This document shows, piece by piece, positions 60,142 through 64,000 of a stretch of DNA of 64,000 bases. This DNA comes from Simplicispira sp. 125 (GTDB taxonomy: Bacteria; Pseudomonadota; Gammaproteobacteria; Burkholderiales; Burkholderiaceae_C), in assembly GCF_003096555.1 (NCBI RefSeq), contig NZ_QEKM01000001.1, positions 372,001 to 436,000 of the forward strand. Reading direction: 5' to 3'. Within the stretch, counting starts at the first letter, position 1; each line of letters starts with the position of its first letter. Made by a program: the position numbers and the translations under genes. The notes beneath the pieces were generated by a model, which did not search any database, was not told the origin of the DNA, and saw only the letters and a program-made list of their open reading frames with translations.

Positions 60142-61364
60142 CCGCCCCCGTGATGACCCCGCCCGGCCTGCTGTCGCCCCAGCACCCGGTGTGGATGTGC
60201 GCCATGCGCCCCTTCTTTCTGCTCACCATGGGCTCGGCGGTGCTGCTCATCGGCCTGTGGAGCGCCGTGCTGGCGCTGGGCCTGCCGCCGCCGCCCGTGG
60301 CAGGCGGCGCGCTGGTGTGGCACGCGCATGAGCTGCTGCTGGGCTTTGGCCTGGCGGCGGTGGCGGGTTTTGTGCTGACTGCGGTGCCCGAATTCACGGC
60401 CACCGCCAGTGCCAACCCGCGCACGGCGCGCCAACTGGTGGCGCTGTGGCTGCTGGGCCGCGCGGGCTTTTGGCTCTCAGGCGTGGCCGGGTGGCCCGCA
60501 CTGGCCGTGGCGGGTGCGGCGCAGCTCGCCTTGCTGGGTACCCTCATCGCCCTGCTGTGGCCCGCCTTGCGCACGCCCGCAGGCCAGCGCCACCACGCCT
60601 TTGGCTGGGCGCTGGCAGGCATGGTATTGCTGGTGGCGGGTTTTTACCTTGATGCGCTGCGCGGCGCCTACCCCATGCGCTGGCTGCACGCCTTTCTGGG
60701 CCTGCTGATGGTGCTCATCGTCATCGCCATGAGCCGCATCTCCATGCGCATCGTCAACCGCGCCATCGACCAGGCAGGCACCGGCGCCGAGCCGTATCTG
60801 GCCCGCCCACCCCGGCGCAACCTGGCCGTGCTGTGCATTGCCTTGTTCACCCTGGCCGAGTTTGTGCACGAAGGCAGCGCTACCTCCGGCTGGCTGGCCT
60901 GCGCCAGTGCCGCCGCCCTGTTCAACCTGCTGGGCGACTGGCACGTGGGCCGCCCGCTGCTGCGGCGCTGGCCGCTCATGCTCTACACCGTGTACCTGTG
61001 CATGGCGCTGGGCTACGGGCTCATGGGCTGGGCCCTGCTGGCCGGTGGCCCAGGCGTGACGGCGGGGCGCCACCTGCTCACTGTGGGCGCCATGGGCCTG
61101 GCCATCTACGCTGTCATCTGCATCGCCGGGCGCGCGCACTGCGGCCTGGCGATGGATGAGCGTGCGTGGGGTGTGTGGGGCGCAGGCCTGATCGCCTTGG
61201 CCGCGCTGCTGCGCGCAGGGGCGGCGTGGGCGGGGGACTCTTCAGTGGCCTGGATGGCGCTGGCCGGGCTGTGCTGGGTGGCCGCGTTTGGATTGCTGTG
61301 CGTGTTCATCGCGCCGGTGCTGTGGCGGGTGCGGGCGGATGGATTGTGGGGGTGCGAGGGGTAG
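60132..61364 (+). CDS. nnrS: NnrS family heme/copper membrane protein
   Basis: This is a 410-residue polytopic membrane protein with about twelve helices. Recognisable parts are HPVWMCAMRPFFLLTMGSAV, LVWHAHELLLGFGLAAVAGF with its His pair, the ISMRIVNRAID loop, and LLTVGAMGLAIYAVI. NnrS is a heme- and copper-containing protein that eases nitric-oxide stress and is usually under DNR/NNR control in denitrifiers. Finding it at the end of this operon, with a CRP/FNR-type regulator at the head, links the cluster to NO or low-oxygen growth. Confidence 0.9.
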   Translation: MRMTAPVMTPPGLLSPQHPVWMCAMRPFFLLTMGSAVLLIGLWSAVLALGLPPPPVAGGALVWHAHELLLGFGLAAVAGFVLTAVPEFTATASANPRTARQLVALWLLGRAGFWLSGVAGWPALAVAGAAQLALLGTLIALLWPALRTPAGQRHHAFGWALAGMVLLVAGFYLDALRGAYPMRWLHAFLGLLMVLIVIAMSRISMRIVNRAIDQAGTGAEPYLARPPRRNLAVLCIALFTLAEFVHEGSATSGWLACASAAALFNLLGDWHVGRPLLRRWPLMLYTVYLCMALGYGLMGWALLAGGPGVTAGRHLLTVGAMGLAIYAVICIAGRAHCGLAMDERAWGVWGAGLIALAALLRAGAAWAGDSSVAWMALAGLCWVAAFGLLCVFIAPVLWRVRADGLWGCEG

Positions 61365-61953
61365 GGCGGGAGTGGCGTGGTGGTTTGGTGCGGGAGCGAT
61401 GGGGCGAATTTGATTGGTTTTGACCCACGGCGGTTTTTGATCCTGACGTTTGGTCGGCTGCTTTGCAGCGGTTGCGGCCCGTGGCCACCAACAGGCAAAC
61501 TCACGCTGACTGGCACCAAGCGGCCGTTGGATCCTGCACCCGGCGCTTGTGCGAACGGCGGCTGTATGAGGTGCTGCGGTCGTAGGTACCCCGATACCTT
61601 GGTGAAGCTGTGCCGCCGACCGCTTCCCCGACATCTGGATGGGCGGTACCGACCCGAAGGCGACGGTGAGCATCACTCTCCAAAGGGGTCTGCGATGCGC
61701 TACCCAGCGCTCCCACAGCCAGAACTTGCCCTGCGAGCGCCCAGATTTCACCTCTTCGCAAGCTATAGTTTCCCCGCTGCAAGCATGCCGGGTTTCACGG
61801 AATTTTTATACTTGGACGTTTACACAGCAAGGCCGCTGCAAACTTAGGCTGCAAGCGACTTCCAGGAGGACGCCGTGTTCAAAATATCCCGCATCGGCCT
61901 GTTTATCCCGCAGGTTTTGCGGTCTCAATTACGTCAGTCCCCAGGAGCCAGCC
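61365..61953. other. Gene-poor accessory stretch
   Basis: About 590 bp after nnrS contain no convincing gene. Short open frames on both strands lack ribosome-binding sites and read as low-complexity Arg/Pro sequence. Base use becomes visibly less GC-rich after about 61760. It may be the junction between the cluster and horizontally acquired DNA. No transposase fragment was recognised. Confidence 0.5.
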
Positions 61954-62418
61954 GTGTCTCTTACTCCAGACCTCTCGAAACGCATCGACGCACTGCTTGA
62001 GCGCGGCGGGGGCCTTCTCTCCCGGCGCAGGCACGAAAGGGATTACGGCCCGGAATATTGGATGGATGCCGGCCTCATCCCGGACGCGCAAGCGTGGATG
62101 ACGTCCTCTGCGAACCTGGTGTCGCTGACCACCATTCCGGGGAGCTACTTCCGCGACGAACTCGAGCGAATCACCACGAACAAGGAGCTTGCAGGCTGAG
62201 CCCCTTGGGCGCTCGTACAAAAAATGCACGTGCTCCTCTCCTCGCTGAAGGACGAAGCGGAGCATGGCCTGCTTCGGCGACTTGAGGATGTTGTAGTGGC
62301 TACCACTTTCGACGACTTCTTGGACCATGCGGAAGCTTTCCACAGGGCGAACAAAGCGCGCGAGGCCGGAGTGCTCGCGGCTATTGTTCTTGAGGACCTT
62401 AAGGAGAGGTTCGTCTGA
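61954..62418 (+). pseudogene. Broken conserved hypothetical gene (in-frame TGA)
   Basis: Starting at GTG 61954 with AGGAG 6 bp upstream, the frame encodes SLTPDLSKRIDALLERGGGL and so on to TTNKELAG, then meets TGA (62197-62199). It resumes in the same frame as APWALVQKMHVLLSSLKDEA and ends FLDHAEAFHRANKAREAGVL-AAIVLEDLKERFV. The two parts read as one ~154-residue protein whose C-terminal helices loosely resemble HEPN/DUF4145-like proteins. No selenocysteine machinery is known nearby, so decay by a nonsense mutation is the simplest reading. Confidence 0.55.
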
Positions 62419-62611
62419 TAGCAAGCTGTGTCTGACTTGGCTGATCAACGGTCAGAACTATTAGAAACGTATTGCTCAGAAATGCCAAGAGGCGTATTGT
62501 GATTCGTCGGCCTTGACCGGACCGGCTTCCGCAAATGCAGTCATGGAAATCCGAGCGCCGACAGCCGGCCGGACGATCGCATCGACGTCTCATGTTGAAA
62601 GGGGAGTTCGT

Positions 62612-63187
62612 ATGACGACTACACACAAAGTTGGCTACCTGATCGGCAGCCTCGCCAAGGCCTCCATCAATCGTCAGCTCGCCAAGGCGCTGGTGAAACT
62701 GGCTCCGCCCGCGCTGGTTTTTACGGAGATACCGATCAAGGACCTACCGCTCTACAGCTACGACTACGACGCCGACTATCCACCGGTGGCACGCGCCTTC
62801 AAGGAGGCCATCGCCGATGTCGATGCGCTGCTGTTCGTCACGCCGGAATACAACCGTTCGATCCCCGGCGGCCTGAAGAATGCCATCGACTGGGCCAGTC
62901 GGCCATGGGGGAAAAACTCCTTCACGCACAAGCCCTGCGCCGTGATTGGCACATCGCCCGGCGCCATTGGCACCGCGGTGGCCCAGCAGAGCCTGCGCAG
63001 CGTGCTCGGCTTCTGCAACGCGCCGCAGATGAACGCGCCGGAGGCCTACATCCATTTCACCCCCGGCCTCATCACGGAAGATGGCGACGTCACCAACGCA
63101 AGCACGGCGGAGTTTCTGCGCAACTACATGTCGGATTTCCACCAGTTCATCGCGCGCGTCATGGCGGTGCTGCCGCGCGACGCATGA
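62612..63187 (+). CDS. NADPH-dependent FMN reductase (ChrR/azoreductase-like)
   Basis: This is a 191-residue flavodoxin-like enzyme. The FMN phosphate loop is GSLAKASINRQLAKAL near the N-terminus, and TPEYNRSIPGGLKNAIDWASRP is the family signature. GTSPGAIGTAVAQQSLR follows. It probably reduces quinones, chromate or FMN with NADPH. GGGGAG lies 5 bp upstream of the ATG. A major-facilitator gene follows 95 bp downstream. Confidence 0.92.
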   Translation: MTTTHKVGYLIGSLAKASINRQLAKALVKLAPPALVFTEIPIKDLPLYSYDYDADYPPVARAFKEAIADVDALLFVTPEYNRSIPGGLKNAIDWASRPWGKNSFTHKPCAVIGTSPGAIGTAVAQQSLRSVLGFCNAPQMNAPEAYIHFTPGLITEDGDVTNASTAEFLRNYMSDFHQFIARVMAVLPRDA

Positions 63188-63282
63188 CCGCCGATGCCGG
63201 TGGCAGTGGCCGATCGGACGCTGCTTCTCAGTAACGCAGCCGTCGAGATAAGCCCAGTTGTCTAGGCGTAATGGAGAACGAG

Positions 63283-64000
63283 ATGAATACCAGCGTTCAA
63301 CCCAAGGTGGCATACAAGGGCAACGATCGGCTGCTATTCGGCATCATCATGGGCGTCATCGCGTTCTGGCTGTTTGCCCAGACGACGCTCAATATCGCGC
63401 CCGACATGGGCCGCGACCTTGGCATGGATGCGAGCATGATGAACGTCGCGGTGGCCATCACCTCGCTGTTTTCGGGCATCTTTATCGTGGTGATGGGCGG
63501 CTTGGCCGACCGTGTTGGTCGGCTGAAGATCACTCGCATTGGCTTTTATCTGAGCATCGCCGGCTCGCTGCTGGTGGCCATCACGCCCCAGGGGCGGTTG
63601 GCCGCACCTGTCATGCTGCTGGGCCGTGCGCTGCAAGGCCTGTCGGCTGCCTGCATCATGCCGGCCAGTCTGGCGCTGGTGAAGGCGTTTTGGGACGGCC
63701 CCGAGCGCCAGCGTGCCATCAGCATGTGGTCGATCGGTTCGTGGGGCGGTTCAGGCCTGTGCGCGCTTTTCGGCGGCTTGATGTCGCAGCACTTCGGCTG
63801 GCGCTCGATCTTCTGGGTGGCCATCGCTGTAAGCGTGCTCGGCCTGTGGATGATGCACGGCACGCCCGAGAGCAAGGCCGAAACCACGGGTGAGTACAAG
63901 TTTGACCTGACCGGCGTGCTGACTTTCATGGTCACCATGGTAGCGTTGCAGGTGCTGGTGACGCAGGGCAACAATTTGGGCTGGGCCAGCCCGGTGGGCT
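63283..64000 (+). CDS. MFS drug transporter, DHA2-like (partial)
   Basis: The reading frame runs off the right edge; about 239 residues are visible. The N-terminal transmembrane segment GIIMGVIAFWLFAQTTLNIA is followed by the MFS motif A loop GGLADRVGRLKITRIG. LGRALQGLSAACIMPASLALV is motif C-like for the 14-span DHA2 exporters. GGAG precedes the ATG at 63283; the ATG at 63271 is an alternative. The substrate cannot be stated. With the FMN reductase it may form a small detoxification unit. Confidence 0.88.
   Translation, partial: MNTSVQPKVAYKGNDRLLFGIIMGVIAFWLFAQTTLNIAPDMGRDLGMDASMMNVAVAITSLFSGIFIVVMGGLADRVGRLKITRIGFYLSIAGSLLVAITPQGRLAAPVMLLGRALQGLSAACIMPASLALVKAFWDGPERQRAISMWSIGSWGGSGLCALFGGLMSQHFGWRSIFWVAIAVSVLGLWMMHGTPESKAETTGEYKFDLTGVLTFMVTMVALQVLVTQGNNLGWASPVG

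Noticed and set aside
61242..61751. Minus-strand frame across the end of nnrS and the gene-poor stretch
   Set aside because: Overlaps a real gene end, ends in low-complexity Pro/His sequence and has no ribosome-binding site.
62190..62205. TGA as a selenocysteine codon in the broken gene
   Set aside because: No SECIS-like hairpin immediately after the TGA was evident and no selenoprotein-like Cys-rich context exists; nonsense mutation is simpler.
1..64000. CRISPR arrays, integrases, prophage or rRNA genes
   Set aside because: No regularly spaced direct repeats, att-like duplications next to the tRNAs, phage structural genes or rRNA sequences were seen.

Overview
The window is high-GC chromosomal DNA from a betaproteobacterium, most likely of the Comamonadaceae (Acidovorax-like). 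The evidence is the gene set and order: dnaX-ybaB-recR, ispD-ispF, ompR-envZ, hupB-tRNA-ppiD, polyhydroxyalkanoate (PHA) genes, and an EarP/Arg32-type EF-P. Family-typical short interspersed palindromic repeats point the same way. Genus assignment is inference; no search was run.

Layout. 1-12.8 kb: a partial 3'-5' exonuclease, a PAS-GGDEF diguanylate cyclase, an RhlE-type helicase, small conserved genes, a nitric-oxide module (ScdA/RIC divergent from NsrR with a clear 11-1-11 operator), scsD-serB-cbiM-like-mfd, then ispD-ispF. 13-25 kb: envZ/ompR, a SIMPL protein, 3-hydroxybutyrate dehydrogenase, a hydrolase, relA, tRNA-Val, acetate kinase, a MaoC-phosphotransacetylase fusion, phaR and rimO. 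25.5-45 kb: efp/earP, uvrC, pgsA, a tartrate-dehydrogenase-like enzyme, hupB, tRNA-Val, ppiD, tRNA-His, an antisense 4.5S RNA, dnaX-ybaB-recR, a MAPEG protein, an orphan periplasmic binding protein, mltD, gloB, a methyltransferase, rnhA and phaC. 45-47 kb: a SagB-like nitroreductase coupled to a PaaK-like ligase.

47.2-61.4 kb holds the most unusual system. A CRP/FNR-type regulator is divergent from a run of nine plus-strand genes: TonB receptor, periplasmic binding protein, second TonB receptor, an exported and C-terminally membrane-anchored CobN-like chelatase, a MotA/TolQ/ExbB-like protein, an ExbD-like DUF2149 protein, an ABC permease, an ABC ATPase and NnrS. The chelatase plus ExbB/ExbD-like pair matches the HmuR-S-T-U arrangement of Bacteroidetes heme-acquisition loci. 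Here it is joined to a NitT/TauT-type ABC importer and NnrS. I infer a tetrapyrrole (probably heme) uptake and periplasmic metal-removal system under anaerobic/NO and perhaps iron control. Cobalamin synthesis is less likely, because no cobS/cobT or corrin genes are nearby.

The last 2.6 kb looks accessory: a gene-free stretch, a gene broken by an in-frame TGA, an FMN reductase and a truncated MFS transporter. Several repeat families run through the window. A 101-bp inverted-repeat element occurs three times, always between convergent genes and touching a stop codon. A ~60-bp palindromic repeat occurs about nine times, including inside dnaX, earP and the start of the SIMPL gene, and it appears to supply the start region of the CobN-like gene. 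There is also one 168-bp MITE-like element.
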